A stretch of DNA of 64,000 nucleotides from Prevotella disiens JCM 6334 = ATCC 29426 (GCF_000613345.1 NZ_BAIS01000003.1:1-64000); one strand, 5' to 3'; shown: positions 8,463 through 17,796, numbered from the stretch's first letter. Made by a program: numbers and translations. The notes: a model not told the origin generated them from the sequence alone.

Positions 8463-9920
8463 ATGAAAAAAATGGGAAATTTTTTAGTGGGTGCTTCTTG
8501 TGTACTTGCACTCACATTTTCTACAACAGCTTTCATCAAAGCATATGGAGCTGAAACAAAAGCTGTAGCACCAGGACAACCTGTCGATTTGACTTATGCT
8601 GCCGAAAAAGCATTGCCTGCGGTGGTGCATATTAAGAACGCACAAAACTCGAAAACACAGATGGTGGAAGTGCCTGACGACCCATTTGGAGGATTTTTTG
8701 ACTTCTTCGGCTTCGGAAACCCTGGCGGTGGTTCACGCCAACAACAAATTCAAACTCCTAAACGCCAACTTACAGGTAGTGGTGTCATCATTTCGGAAGA
8801 CGGATATATCGTTACCAACAACCATGTGGTAGAAGGTGCTGACGAACTTACTGTAACGCTGAACGATAACCGCGAGTTTTCGGCTCGTGTCGTAGGAACT
8901 GACAAAAGTACCGACTTGGCATTGATAAAAGTGAGTGGCAAAAACCTACCAACATTGCCTATTGGTAATTCTGACAATCTAAAAGTGGGCGAATGGGTAA
9001 TCGCTGTGGGCAACCCATACAATCTTAATAACACTGTAACGGCAGGTATCGTGAGCGCAAAGGCACGCGGATTGGGCGCAACACAAGGTGGTGTTGAAAG
9101 CTTTATACAGACCGATGCTGCTATCAATCAAGGCAACTCTGGTGGTGCATTGGTGAACGTTCAAGGAGAATTGGTAGGTATTAATGCCATGCTTTACTCA
9201 CAGACAGGCTCTTACAGCGGATATGGTTTTGCCATTCCTACTGTGATTATGAATAAAGTTGTTGATGATATTAAGAAGTACGGAAGCGTTCAACGTGTCA
9301 TTTTAGGCATTCAAGGAGGCGATGTTATCAACTATATCAACGCACAAAAGGAAGAAGGAAAAACAGTAGACCTCGGTACAAACGAAGGTGTGTATGTTGA
9401 TAAAGTTTCGGAAGAAGGCAACGGCGCAGAAATAGGATTGCATAAAAAAGACGTAATCGTTAAGTTTGACGGAAAGAAAGTTACCAAGATGTCTGAATTG
9501 CAACAACTTTTGAATACAAAACGCCCAGGCGATAAGGCTTCAATAACTTTCTTGCGTGATAAGAAAGAAATAACAAAGACCATTACTTTGAAGAATGCTC
9601 AAGGTACAACAAAGCCTATCGAACAAGCTGATATAGATGTTCTTGGAGGTCAATTCCGCCCAATTACAGATGCAACAAAGAAACAATTGAACATTAAGTT
9701 CGGTTTGGAAGTAATGAAAATCAATAGTGGTGCATTGCGCAATGCAGGCATTAATCGTGGCTTTATTATCCAAAAGGTAAACGATGAAGTCGTAAATTCA
9801 ATCGAAGGATTACAGAGATTAGTTAAAATAGCATCAACAAGTAAAGACCCAGTACTTTATATTCAAGGTGTTTATCCAACAGGAAAGAAAGCCTACTATG
9901 CTGTTCCATTGGTGGATTAA
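8463..9920 (+). CDS. htrA: Do-like serine protease (DegP/DegQ/HtrA family)
   Basis: A 485-residue periplasmic protease/chaperone. An N-terminal signal segment is followed by a trypsin-like domain with the full triad: H121 (TNNHVVEG), D151 (STDLALIK) and S226 (GNSGGAL). Two PDZ domains follow (about 270-375 and 395-480), the second less well conserved. A phenylalanine/glycine-rich LA-loop-like stretch (GGFFDFFGFGNPGGGS) precedes the catalytic core. It degrades or refolds damaged envelope proteins. It lies upstream of rpoD, with a terminator between. Confidence 0.95.
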   Translation: MKKMGNFLVGASCVLALTFSTTAFIKAYGAETKAVAPGQPVDLTYAAEKALPAVVHIKNAQNSKTQMVEVPDDPFGGFFDFFGFGNPGGGSRQQQIQTPKRQLTGSGVIISEDGYIVTNNHVVEGADELTVTLNDNREFSARVVGTDKSTDLALIKVSGKNLPTLPIGNSDNLKVGEWVIAVGNPYNLNNTVTAGIVSAKARGLGATQGGVESFIQTDAAINQGNSGGALVNVQGELVGINAMLYSQTGSYSGYGFAIPTVIMNKVVDDIKKYGSVQRVILGIQGGDVINYINAQKEEGKTVDLGTNEGVYVDKVSEEGNGAEIGLHKKDVIVKFDGKKVTKMSELQQLLNTKRPGDKASITFLRDKKEITKTITLKNAQGTTKPIEQADIDVLGGQFRPITDATKKQLNIKFGLEVMKINSGALRNAGINRGFIIQKVNDEVVNSIEGLQRLVKIASTSKDPVLYIQGVYPTGKKAYYAVPLVD

Positions 9921-9956
9921 AAGACTTGACGGTACATTATCATTTTAATTAATAAG

Positions 9957-9986
9957 AAAGCCTTGTTGTTAGCGCAGCGAGGCTTT
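9957..9986 (+). terminator. htrA terminator
   Basis: AAAGCCTTGTTG and CAGCGAGGCTTT pair around TTAGCG, followed by TTTATATT. This is a rho-independent type hairpin. Confidence 0.75.
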
Positions 9987-10043
9987 TTATATTAAAAATA
10001 AGACTTTATTTGTTTTTTTTTCGTTTAACTCGCTGATTTTCCG

Positions 10044-10051
10044 TAATTTTG
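10044..10051 (+). promoter_or_regulatory. rpoD -7 box
   Basis: TAATTTTG fits TAnnTTTG. It lies 27 bases before the chosen rpoD ATG and excludes a TTG start at 10049. Confidence 0.55.
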
Positions 10052-10078
10052 TGCATCTTAATGTCAATCCGCATACAG

Positions 10079-10942
10079 ATGAGACAATTGAAAATCACCA
10101 AATCGATTACAAATCGAGAAAGTACAGCCTTAGAAAAATATCTTCAAGATATAAGTCGTGAAGCTATGGTGGGGTTGGACGAGGAAATAGAACTCGCAAA
10201 ACGAATAAGAGAAGGCGACGAGAAAGCACTCGAACGACTTACAAAGGCTAACCTTAGATTCGTTGTGTCGGTGGCAAAGCAATACCAAAATCAAGGTTTA
10301 GCTCTGCCAGACCTTATTAATGAAGGAAATTTTGGACTGATAAAAGCAGCACAAAAATATGATGAAACAAGAGGATTTAAGTTCATTTCGTATGCAGTTT
10401 GGTGGATAAGACAAAGCATTATGCAAGCCATTTCCGAGCAAAGCAGAATGGTGAGAGTGCCTATCAACCAAATGGGGTCGGCAAACAGAATAAGAAAATT
10501 TATCAATCAGTTCGAGCAAGAGCATGAACGCTATCCGAGCCTATCGGAATTGACCGAACATATTGATTTGCCAGAAGAAAAAATTGTCGAAGCATTAGCA
10601 ATGGCTACCACACAAGTGTCAATGGACGCACCTTTTACAAGCAATGAAGAGGGCAGTTTGCTTGATGTCTTGCCTAACAAAAACGCTCCTTCGGCTGACG
10701 ATTTGTTGGTAGCAGAAAGTTTAAGTACCGAGGTAGCCAATGCTTTAGCATCGCTTTCGGAGCGTGAACAAATCATTATAAAATGCTTTTTTGGTATTAA
10801 TCAACCCGAAATGTCGCTCGAAGAAATCGGCGAAAGGACAGGTTTGACACGCGAAAGGGTAAGGCAAATAAAAGAAAAAGCCATTATTCGACTACGCAAA
10901 AATTCACTGAGTGAACGATTAAAAAGTTTTTTAGGAAAATAA
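10079..10942 (+). CDS. rpoD: RNA polymerase sigma factor, RpoD/SigA type
   Basis: A 287-residue short group-1-type sigma factor. It begins MRQLKITKSITNRES, the typical Bacteroidetes primary-sigma start without region 1.1. Regions 1.2-2 (LTKANLRFVVSVAKQYQNQG, DLINEGNFGLIKAAQKYDETRG, FISYAVWWIRQSI), 3 and 4 (SLEEIGERTGLTRERVRQIKEKAI) are all present. Length and architecture match the primary sigma that reads TAnnTTTG promoters. Some positions (GLDEEIELAKRI, VRVPINQMGSANRI) diverge from the usual sequence, so a close paralogue cannot be excluded. Genes downstream follow closely on the same strand. Confidence 0.82.
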   Translation: MRQLKITKSITNRESTALEKYLQDISREAMVGLDEEIELAKRIREGDEKALERLTKANLRFVVSVAKQYQNQGLALPDLINEGNFGLIKAAQKYDETRGFKFISYAVWWIRQSIMQAISEQSRMVRVPINQMGSANRIRKFINQFEQEHERYPSLSELTEHIDLPEEKIVEALAMATTQVSMDAPFTSNEEGSLLDVLPNKNAPSADDLLVAESLSTEVANALASLSEREQIIIKCFFGINQPEMSLEEIGERTGLTRERVRQIKEKAIIRLRKNSLSERLKSFLGK

Positions 10943-10949
10943 AAGAAAA

Positions 10950-11420
10950 ATGAAATACGGAAAATTATTAATTATTTTGACAATGTTGATGGGAATAACC
11001 ACAACGATGTCGGCAAAAGATGGATACAAAGCCATGAAAGTTTATATGTTTGGAGTGTCTATTTCGTTCAACGATTCCATTGTAAATTTTACGGATATAC
11101 AAGCTGTTGATGTGTATATAGCCAATGATAAACCTCATTTCTTACTCAATCGTGAAGATTATTCCTACCAATTGCGTTATTGTATTGAGCGCATACAGGC
11201 AAATAATCACCCAACTTGTTTGGTAGTATACGGGAAAACAGAAAAGGAAGCAATGAAAAAGTACCTTAAAATGCAAGCAAGGTATACCAAAAAGGCAAAG
11301 AAAACTTATGTGATAAATGCTATTCCATCTACTCAATTTAAATTTCAAACGATGCTACCAGATGATTTGAGAGAAGAAAAGATAAAAAATAGTAACGTAA
11401 AACAAGAAGAAAAGAAATAA
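10950..11420 (+). CDS. Secreted protein of unknown function
   Basis: A 156-residue protein with a signal peptide (about 1-22, LLIILTMLMGITTTMSA) and no domain I recognise. The mature part is short, with mixed alpha/beta composition (ISFNDSIVNFTDIQAVDVYI, CLVVYGKTEKEAMKKYLKM) and a charged, lysine/glutamate-rich tail. It starts 7 bases after rpoD and ends 12 bases before the HprK-like gene, so it may be co-transcribed with the kinase / peptidase / PqqD genes. Whether it is their substrate or only a neighbour cannot be judged. Confidence 0.7.
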   Translation: MKYGKLLIILTMLMGITTTMSAKDGYKAMKVYMFGVSISFNDSIVNFTDIQAVDVYIANDKPHFLLNREDYSYQLRYCIERIQANNHPTCLVVYGKTEKEAMKKYLKMQARYTKKAKKTYVINAIPSTQFKFQTMLPDDLREEKIKNSNVKQEEKK

Positions 11421-11432
11421 AAACACAAAAGC

Positions 11433-12344
11433 ATGCAAACCTATAAATTCAGGATAGCCGAACTAAATATTCGCATTGTTATTGCAAACGATGCGTACAA
11501 TGGAATGAAACTCATGTATTCGATGCAGCCATTCATGGTGGACGAGCATGACGACGAATTGTTTTTTCAACTTATTGTTGATGATAGTTTAGCAAGAGTA
11601 CCTGAAACGGAATGCAGACGGATAAGAACATTTGATACAGGTAACGGAGATATCATTGTTGATAAACTTGAAAGTGGTGGCTATCAATATATTATAAAGG
11701 ATATTAGAGGTGAAACATGTTGCTTATTAGTAACAAATAAAGACTTCTCTGATTGTAAATGTGCGCTCAAAGGGGGACATAACATGCGACGTTTTGGACT
11801 CAATAATGCACTGATGCTTATCTTCGCATTTGCTGGAGTCCACAAGAATACATTATTGATGCATGCATCTTTGGTGAGAAATAACGGCTATGGCTATGCT
11901 TTTATAGCAAAGAGTGGAACTGGAAAATCAACGCAAGTAAGCATGTGGTTGCGCTATATTCCTGGCTCAGACCTTATGAATGACGATAATCCGATTATTC
12001 GTTTAATTGATAATGAGTTCTGGATTTTTGGTGGACCATGGAGTGGAAAGACACCATGTTATCGTAATGTTAAAGCAAAATTAGGAGCCATTACGCGTAT
12101 AGACCGTGCAGAAACGAACTCGATAGAGAAACTTTCACCAATTCAGGCCTTTGCCTCGGTGTTGCCATCATGTTCCAGTATGAAATGGGACAAGGATATT
12201 TACAATGCTTTTTGCAACTTAATAAGTAAAATTATAGAGACAACCAGCATTTATACTTTACATTGTTTGCCTAACAAAGAGGCTGCGGAAGTGTGCTACA
12301 ATACAATAGCAAAGCATAAAGATGCCGAAGATGATAAAAAATAA
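11433..12344 (+). CDS. HPr kinase-like protein (HprK/PEPCK-type P-loop)
   Basis: A 303-residue protein whose C-terminal half resembles the HPr kinase fold: a Walker A motif GTGKST (lysine 165, in FIAKSGTGKSTQVSMWLRYIP), then DLMNDDNPIIRL and FGGPWSGKTPCYRN. The N-terminal half is a separate, less conserved domain. It is not the classic HprK, since no HPr or PTS gene is near. Similar kinases occur beside PqqD-type and peptidase genes; in some lasso-peptide clusters such a kinase phosphorylates the precursor. It overlaps the next gene by 23 bases, so the two are translationally linked. The substrate is unknown. Confidence 0.82.
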   Translation: MQTYKFRIAELNIRIVIANDAYNGMKLMYSMQPFMVDEHDDELFFQLIVDDSLARVPETECRRIRTFDTGNGDIIVDKLESGGYQYIIKDIRGETCCLLVTNKDFSDCKCALKGGHNMRRFGLNNALMLIFAFAGVHKNTLLMHASLVRNNGYGYAFIAKSGTGKSTQVSMWLRYIPGSDLMNDDNPIIRLIDNEFWIFGGPWSGKTPCYRNVKAKLGAITRIDRAETNSIEKLSPIQAFASVLPSCSSMKWDKDIYNAFCNLISKIIETTSIYTLHCLPNKEAAEVCYNTIAKHKDAEDDKK

Positions 12345-12807
12345 AACGGAAATTCAATTTGAGAATGCATTAATTCTACCAGAAATAGTGAGTTTGTTGA
12401 ATGAAGGGCATACTGTAACGTTACAGTTAAAAGGTTTTTCCATGCGACCATTTTTAGAAAATAATAGGGATAAAGCCTTGTTAGTAAAGCCGAAAGAAAT
12501 CGCTGTTGGCGACCCTGTATTGGCTGAAGTGGAACCTAAAAATTACGTATTGCATCGCATTATAGCGATTGAGGGGGAGGAGGTTACCTTATTGGGCGAT
12601 GGAAACTTAACGCCTGAACATTGTCAAAGAAAAGATATTGTAGGTGCTGTTATTGGATTTTACAGAAAAGGACGAACAGAAATAGACCGAGTAGATGGTA
12701 AAAAATGGAAAATATATAGTCGTGTTTGGACTGCATTGCGCCCCATTCGACGTTATCTTTTAGGTTTTTATCGTCGGTTATGGATACCCATCTTTGGTGT
12801 GATTTAA
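12322..12807 (+). CDS. S24/S26-family signal-peptidase-like protein
   Basis: A 161-residue protein with the S26/S24 core: GFSMRPF (serine 40), GDPVLAE, VLHRI (histidine 78) and LLGDGN (aspartate 93). Ser with His, rather than Ser with Lys, is the SipW/eukaryotic-type arrangement. There is no N-terminal membrane helix; the C-terminus is basic and aromatic (RPIRRYLLGFYRRLW) and could contact a membrane. The gene lies between an HprK-like kinase and a PqqD protein. It may process a peptide handled by this cluster, but no precursor gene is evident. A second ATG at 12331 is an alternative start. Confidence 0.8.
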   Translation: MPKMIKNKTEIQFENALILPEIVSLLNEGHTVTLQLKGFSMRPFLENNRDKALLVKPKEIAVGDPVLAEVEPKNYVLHRIIAIEGEEVTLLGDGNLTPEHCQRKDIVGAVIGFYRKGRTEIDRVDGKKWKIYSRVWTALRPIRRYLLGFYRRLWIPIFGVI

Positions 12808-12833
12808 GCAGTACTAAATAAAAAAGAAAACGA

Positions 12834-13226
12834 ATGAAGACAAAATTAGGTTTTAATTTACGCCAAGTTTGTGGCGAAAATATTATTGTTGCTGAGGGTG
12901 AAGAGAACATAGACTTTAGCAATATTATTTCAATGAACGAAAGTTCCGCCTTTCTTTGGAAAGAAGCACAACAGTTAGACAATTTCTCTGTCAGCGATTT
13001 GGTACGCATTTTAATGAATGAATACGATATTGATGAGGCTATCGCTACGGCTGATGTTACCAATTTATTAGAACAATGGGCGGGAGCAGGCATTATTGAA
13101 GGCGATGATATGCCTATTGTTGAAACATCAGAATTAGCAAATCAACCAGCAGAAAATGCTCCAATAGTTGAAAAAGAAGAGCCTAAGCCAGCGAAGAAAG
13201 GTTTCTTTAAGCGACTGTTTGATTAG
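12834..13226 (+). CDS. PqqD family protein (RiPP recognition element)
   Basis: A 130-residue protein. Residues about 5-95 match the PqqD fold (LRQVCGENIIVAEG, ISMNESSAFLWKEA, DEAIATADVTNLLEQWAGAGII). PqqD domains bind leader peptides of ribosomally made, modified peptides (RiPPs). The C-terminal 35 residues are a proline/glutamate linker ending in a basic amphipathic KKGFFKRLF, which could bind membrane. No radical SAM enzyme or short precursor ORF is adjacent, so this is an incomplete or unusual RiPP-like set with the two preceding genes. Confidence 0.85.
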   Translation: MKTKLGFNLRQVCGENIIVAEGEENIDFSNIISMNESSAFLWKEAQQLDNFSVSDLVRILMNEYDIDEAIATADVTNLLEQWAGAGIIEGDDMPIVETSELANQPAENAPIVEKEEPKPAKKGFFKRLFD

Positions 13227-13384
13227 AATGATTTGCCTAAAAAGTAGGGAAAAATTAAGCAACAAGGCAAATATTAGGGTAGGGATATTGCATTTTCAAC
13301 ATTGAAGTGTGATAAATGGAATCTTACCAACCAACTTTTTATAGCTTCAAGAATATTCCTATTTCTCTCAAATAGGTATAAAAC

Positions 13385-13420
13385 AAAAACGAACACCTCT
13401 TCTCGAGATGCTCGTTTTTT
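13385..13420. terminator. Bidirectional terminator between convergent genes
   Basis: AAAAACGAACACCTC and GAGATGCTCGTTTTTT form a hairpin with two or three mismatches, with T-rich sequence on each strand. It separates the PqqD gene from the convergent lipoprotein gene. Confidence 0.65.
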
Positions 13421-13438
13421 ATTTATTTCACTCTTATT

Positions 13439-14350
13439 TTACTTTACTTGAACTACAAGATACTTGCTTGTACTCCAGAATGTTTGTGGGTCGCTGATGC
13501 GTAGAACATATTGTCCCGATGCGTCCTTAGCGAGTGTGTAGCTATTGCTTGGGTGTGCCGTGAGCAATGTAGCACTCTTGCTGTACAATTTGATTTCCTT
13601 TGTTGAACGGATATCAATCTTTGTAAAATAGTTTTTGTTGAAACTACCTTGAAGAACCTTACCGCTTGCAAGAATTTTTTGACCTTTCAATTCACTCTTT
13701 GTACCGAAAACATACCAACCAGTGTTCAATTGCATGTCTTGAGTAGAGATAGTTTCGCTCTTTTGCTTAGATTCTGTTTGCAAATTAGCCTTTTCCGTCT
13801 CCAAGTTATTCTTTTGTGTTGTAAGATTTTCCTTGTCAGTTTTCAAGTTAGAAACATCGGTATTCAAACCTGAAATCGTTTGGTCGAGTTCCTTAATATG
13901 AATATTTTTTGATTCCAATTCAGCACGAAGTTGCTTTAACTCGTTGTCTTTTTGAGCCATTTGGGCAGTCATTTGTCCAAGCGTCTTGCGCATTTCTTCG
14001 CCCTTGAATCCAGTTTCTTGCAATTGTTGTTGAAGTTTCTTAATCAATTCTCGGTTCTGTTGCATGCGTTCTGCAATGAACTTGATGTTTTCTCTAATCT
14101 GTGTTGCCTTGTCAGAGCTTTCGCCTTCCTTGGCTAAAGTAACACGATTTTCAGCCGCGTTGATTTCTGCGAAGCCCTGTTGTATTTGGTTCAAAGTTGC
14201 CATCATGTCGTTTACTTCGTTGTCACGAGCATTGATGATAGCACGCAATGAGTCATTTTGAATATCAGCAGGGTTGATTGTAGGTTTGTTCTGGTTACAT
14301 GCAGTGAGTGCCATGGCACCACAAGCTGCGTAAATTAATAGTTTTTTCAT
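13439..14350 (-). CDS. Coiled-coil lipoprotein, Cbp1-like
   Basis: A 303-residue lipoprotein: signal peptide with lipobox LTAC (cysteine 18), then a long coiled coil over about residues 30-205 with heptad-like repeats (LKTDKENLTTQKNNLETEK), and a C-terminal globular domain of about 95 residues (GWYVFGTKSELKGQKILASG...). This layout matches conserved Bacteroidales lipoproteins, one of which (Cbp1) was reported as a collagen-binding adhesin. Adhesion here is not shown. An envelope spacer or structural role is equally possible. Confidence 0.75.
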   Translation of the reverse strand: MKKLLIYAACGAMALTACNQNKPTINPADIQNDSLRAIINARDNEVNDMMATLNQIQQGFAEINAAENRVTLAKEGESSDKATQIRENIKFIAERMQQNRELIKKLQQQLQETGFKGEEMRKTLGQMTAQMAQKDNELKQLRAELESKNIHIKELDQTISGLNTDVSNLKTDKENLTTQKNNLETEKANLQTESKQKSETISTQDMQLNTGWYVFGTKSELKGQKILASGKVLQGSFNKNYFTKIDIRSTKEIKLYSKSATLLTAHPSNSYTLAKDASGQYVLRISDPQTFWSTSKYLVVQVK

Positions 14351-14392
14351 AATCTATCTATTTTCATTTATAATTCTGAAGAGTATTCTTCA

Positions 14393-15094
14393 TTAAATGT
14401 TTTTGTTTAATTTCTTTTTCTCTTTATCTTTGCCTGCGAGTACAATTACAAATTCGCCTCGTGGGGCTGTTTCTTTGAAATGTTGGAGTACTTCCTCCAA
14501 TGTTCCTCGTACACTTTCTTCGTGTAATTTGGATATTTCTCGGCAGCAACTCACCATTCTATCTGCTCCGAAAGCTTCGATGAACTGTTCCAATGTTTTT
14601 ATAATTCGGTAAGGCGATTCATAAAAAATCATGGTTCGAGTTTCGTCTTGCAAACTTTCTATGTGGGTTTTACGGCCTTTTTTCTGTGGTAAAAATCCTT
14701 CAAAACAGAAGCGGTCGCATGGAAATCCACTTGATACCAAGGCAGGAATCATGGCTGTTGCGCCTGGTAGTGTTTGAACGGTTACTCCAGCAGCTATGGC
14801 TTCGCGTGCTAAATAGAAACCAGGGTCGCTTATGCCTGGTGTTCCTGCATCGGAAATCAATGCTATGGTTTCACCAGCTTTTAGTCTGTTTACGATATTT
14901 GCTGATGTTCCGTGTTCATTGAACTTATGGTGCGCCATTAAATGGTTCTTAATATCGAAGTGTTTAAGCAGAATTCCCGATGTTCGCGTGTCTTCACACA
15001 ACACAAGGTCTGCTTCTTTGAGGATTCGGACGGCACGAAATGTCATGTCTTCCATATTTCCTACTGGAGTTGGCACAAGATATAAAATACCCAT
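14393..15094 (-). CDS. rsmI: 16S rRNA (cytidine1402-2'-O)-methyltransferase
   Basis: A 233-residue tetrapyrrole-methylase-fold enzyme. It starts MGILYLVPTPVGN and has EDTRTS, LISDAGTPGISDPGF, LPGATA and FYESPYRI, all RsmI hallmarks. It methylates the ribose of C1402 in the 16S rRNA decoding site using SAM. The ATG at 15094 is chosen over an upstream TTG because a -7 box TACATTTG (15111 to 15104) lies just before it, leaving a leader of only about six bases. Confidence 0.95.
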   Translation of the reverse strand: MGILYLVPTPVGNMEDMTFRAVRILKEADLVLCEDTRTSGILLKHFDIKNHLMAHHKFNEHGTSANIVNRLKAGETIALISDAGTPGISDPGFYLAREAIAAGVTVQTLPGATAMIPALVSSGFPCDRFCFEGFLPQKKGRKTHIESLQDETRTMIFYESPYRIIKTLEQFIEAFGADRMVSCCREISKLHEESVRGTLEEVLQHFKETAPRGEFVIVLAGKDKEKKKLNKNI

Positions 15095-15243
15095 ATATGT
15101 TTGCAAATGTAAAGGAAAACTCTTAATGAGCAAAATAAATTAGCATTTTTTACATGTCATTTTATTTCATATTCATTAAAAGTCTGCTTTAATCGAAGTC
15201 TATTGTTGCTTTTGTCGGTTTTCACGCTTGGTATTTGAATGAC

Positions 15244-15304
15244 TAAAAGTGCCTATTTTGAAAGTGAAAACAGGCTCTTTTTAGCACCAAAATAGCCTGT
15301 TTTG
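15244..15304. repeat. 22-bp-period repeat array, locus 2 (3 units)
   Basis: Units start at 15244, 15266 and 15288, each 17 bases with 5-base spacers (AAAGT, AGCAC). The cores are GTGCCTA, CAGGCTC and TAGCCTG. The array lies in the gap between rsmI and dsbD, where the only other element seen is the dsbD terminator. Confidence 0.8.
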
Positions 15305-15388
15305 AAATCTGCTGCAATAACCTTTTTTTATAAGTTTGTTATGAACTGACTCTCATTGTGTTGTAAGATTACGATTGCTAGAATAAGC

Positions 15389-15433
15389 AGAACGCCAATA
15401 AACTATTGATTTCTCAATGTTTATTGGCGTTCT
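15389..15433 (-). terminator. dsbD terminator
   Basis: AGAACGCCAATAAAC (15389-15403) and GTTTATTGGCGTTCT (15419-15433) form a perfect 15-base stem with a 15-base loop, about 60 bases past the dsbD stop. Confidence 0.75.
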
Positions 15434-15492
15434 TGTTGTCTTATTTTCAAAACTTATGGAGGCTTAGTCCACAAGTTTTGAATGTATTTCTT

Positions 15493-17550
15493 TTATTTTT
15501 TGTAGTTCTCTACACCCTTATCAAGGAAGTCGATATATGCTTTGATGTCTTCTTTGTAAGTAAAGCTACCGCTCAATGGGTTTCCGTGATTGTCTATTGT
15601 AACATAGAATGGTTGAGCTAAGTAGCCGAATTTTGACTCTTGGAGATAGCTCCACTTGTCGCCAATGGTGCGTAATGTGCGTGTTGTGCCATCAGGACGT
15701 TTCACTTTAACAGGTTGAGCTAATGGTGTTTTATCGTCTACATAGAGTGAAATCAAGATATAATCATTGTTCAACTTGCTTGCTACTGTTGCGTCAGTCC
15801 ATACTGCACCTTCCATTTTACGGCAGTTTACACAACCAAAGCCTGTGAAGTCGAGCAATACAGGTTTGCCTGCCTTTGCCGCAGCGAGCATTCCTTCTTC
15901 GTAATCCTTATATTTTGGTTCTACTTCTTGGTGATGTAGGTTGAAATCCTGAGTGTAAATTGGTGGTGCAAAAGCACTAACTGCTTTCAAAGGTGCACCC
16001 CAAAGTCCAGGAATCATGTATACGGTGAATGCTAACGCCATCATACCGAGCATGATTGCAGGTACAGGCATTGCTTTTTGTTCAGGGTCGTCGTGTGGGA
16101 ACTTCACTTTACCAATGAGATACAAGCCCATTATGCCGAAGATGACAATCCAAATTGCTAAGAAAGTTTCTCTATCGAGTATGCGCCAACTGTATGCTAA
16201 GTCGGCAACTGACAAGAATTTGAAGGCAAAAGCCAATTCGATGAAGCCTAATACCACCTTTATCATGTTCATCCATGAGCCTGATTTAGGTGCTTGCTTT
16301 AACCATGTTGGGAACAAAGCGAAGAGGGTGAAAGGCAAAGCTAAAGCAAAAGCAAAACCAAACATACCCACGGTTGGTGCTACCCAGTCGCCACTGGTTG
16401 CTGCTTGTACGAGAAGCAAACCTACGACAGGTGCTGTACAAGAGAAAGATACCAATGAAAGGGTGAAAGCCATCAAGAAAATAGAGAGCAAACCTGTTGT
16501 TGCTGCGGCTTTATTGTCAATAGCATTACCCCATGAAGAAGGCAAGCTAAGCTCGAACCAGCCGAAGAAACTTAATGCAAATACCACCAACATCAAGAAA
16601 AAGAATATGTTAAATGGAGCATTGGTTGCCAATTCGTTCAGTTTTTGTGGACCAAACAATGCTGTAATAATCGCTGCTAAGCCCATATAAATCACGATAA
16701 TTGAAATACCATAGGTGATAGCATCGCGTATTCCCTTCTGTTTGTCGCCCTTTGCACGCTTCAAGAAGAAGCTAACAGTCATCGGAATGATAGGCCAAAC
16801 GCATGGTGTTAGCAAAGCAACCAAACCACCTACGACACCCATAATAAAGATATACCACAAAGAATGGTTCTCTCCGTCTTGCCCATTGCTAAATGCTTTG
16901 AGTTCTTTTATTACAGGACGCCAAAGTTCATTAGGGTTTACTGAAGCGTTAGACGTAGCTGCTAACGTGTCATTTTTAACGGCAGAATCACCTTTTAGGG
17001 TAGCTGTTGAGTCAGCTGTTCCACCCATTAAAGCTGCAAGACCATCGGCTGCGGCATCGCCTTCAGCTGTTTCCGTTGTTGGAGTAGCTGCTGGTGCATC
17101 AGCAGGACCTGCTCCGTTGTAGCTAAATTCTACGCTGGTTGGTGGCATACACATTTCATCGTTACAAGCACCATATTCCAAATAGCCTGCAACCTTGTAA
17201 GTTTTGCCTGTAATTTTATATTTTTGAATGAAAGTTACTGCATGTTCAAAATAGCGTAACTTCATTTCAAACACTTTATCAAACACGTTCAATTCATTGC
17301 CGCGTGCCATTAATTTTCCCATTGCTTTTACGCCTTCCGCCTTGGTGGTAGTTAGTGTCGCAGAAGTAGGACCATCGGCTGGTAAACCAGTTGAATAAAC
17401 GTGCCAACCGCCGTCAATCTTACCTGTAAAGATAACATCTACTTCGGTAGGCGATACTTTCTTTTGTTGTACACTGAAATGTACAGGATTTTGAGCAATC
17501 GCTGCTAAGTTGAATAATGCTAAAAGAGCTAATAAAATCTTATATTTCAT
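15493..17550 (-). CDS. dsbD: Thiol:disulfide interchange protein DsbD
   Basis: A 685-residue inner-membrane electron carrier. It has a signal peptide, an N-terminal immunoglobulin-like domain (with CNDEMCMPPTSVEF), a low-complexity alanine/threonine linker (about 150-205), a core of eight or so membrane helices (GVVGGLVALLTPCVWPIIP, FSCTAPVVGLLL), and a C-terminal thioredoxin domain with the redox pair CVNC (GFGCVNCRKME). It moves reducing power from cytoplasmic thioredoxin to periplasmic proteins. Transcribed alone, with a strong terminator. Confidence 0.94.
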   Translation of the reverse strand: MKYKILLALLALFNLAAIAQNPVHFSVQQKKVSPTEVDVIFTGKIDGGWHVYSTGLPADGPTSATLTTTKAEGVKAMGKLMARGNELNVFDKVFEMKLRYFEHAVTFIQKYKITGKTYKVAGYLEYGACNDEMCMPPTSVEFSYNGAGPADAPAATPTTETAEGDAAADGLAALMGGTADSTATLKGDSAVKNDTLAATSNASVNPNELWRPVIKELKAFSNGQDGENHSLWYIFIMGVVGGLVALLTPCVWPIIPMTVSFFLKRAKGDKQKGIRDAITYGISIIVIYMGLAAIITALFGPQKLNELATNAPFNIFFFLMLVVFALSFFGWFELSLPSSWGNAIDNKAAATTGLLSIFLMAFTLSLVSFSCTAPVVGLLLVQAATSGDWVAPTVGMFGFAFALALPFTLFALFPTWLKQAPKSGSWMNMIKVVLGFIELAFAFKFLSVADLAYSWRILDRETFLAIWIVIFGIMGLYLIGKVKFPHDDPEQKAMPVPAIMLGMMALAFTVYMIPGLWGAPLKAVSAFAPPIYTQDFNLHHQEVEPKYKDYEEGMLAAAKAGKPVLLDFTGFGCVNCRKMEGAVWTDATVASKLNNDYILISLYVDDKTPLAQPVKVKRPDGTTRTLRTIGDKWSYLQESKFGYLAQPFYVTIDNHGNPLSGSFTYKEDIKAYIDFLDKGVENYKK

Positions 17551-17796
17551 TGTTCCAGTATGTTACGTTTTTCTTTTATTTTTTTTGAATTTAAGATTGT
17601 TTGCCTCCTTGTTTGTTAGAAATAAGTTCTGCATAACGAATTACAAAGGTAATGTTTTTTTTCAAAAACAAAACCTTTGCAGCTATTTTTTTTGTTATTT
17701 ATTCATTTTTGTAAGTTCCTAATATCTTAAATATTAAGCACTTTAAGTATTTTTACATGTGAAAAGGAAGAATTTTCACCTTAATAAAATGTATTT

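Noticed and set aside
13439-14350. Firm call as collagen-binding adhesin
   Set aside because: The likeness to Cbp1 is in architecture only; coiled-coil lipoproteins of this shape may be structural.
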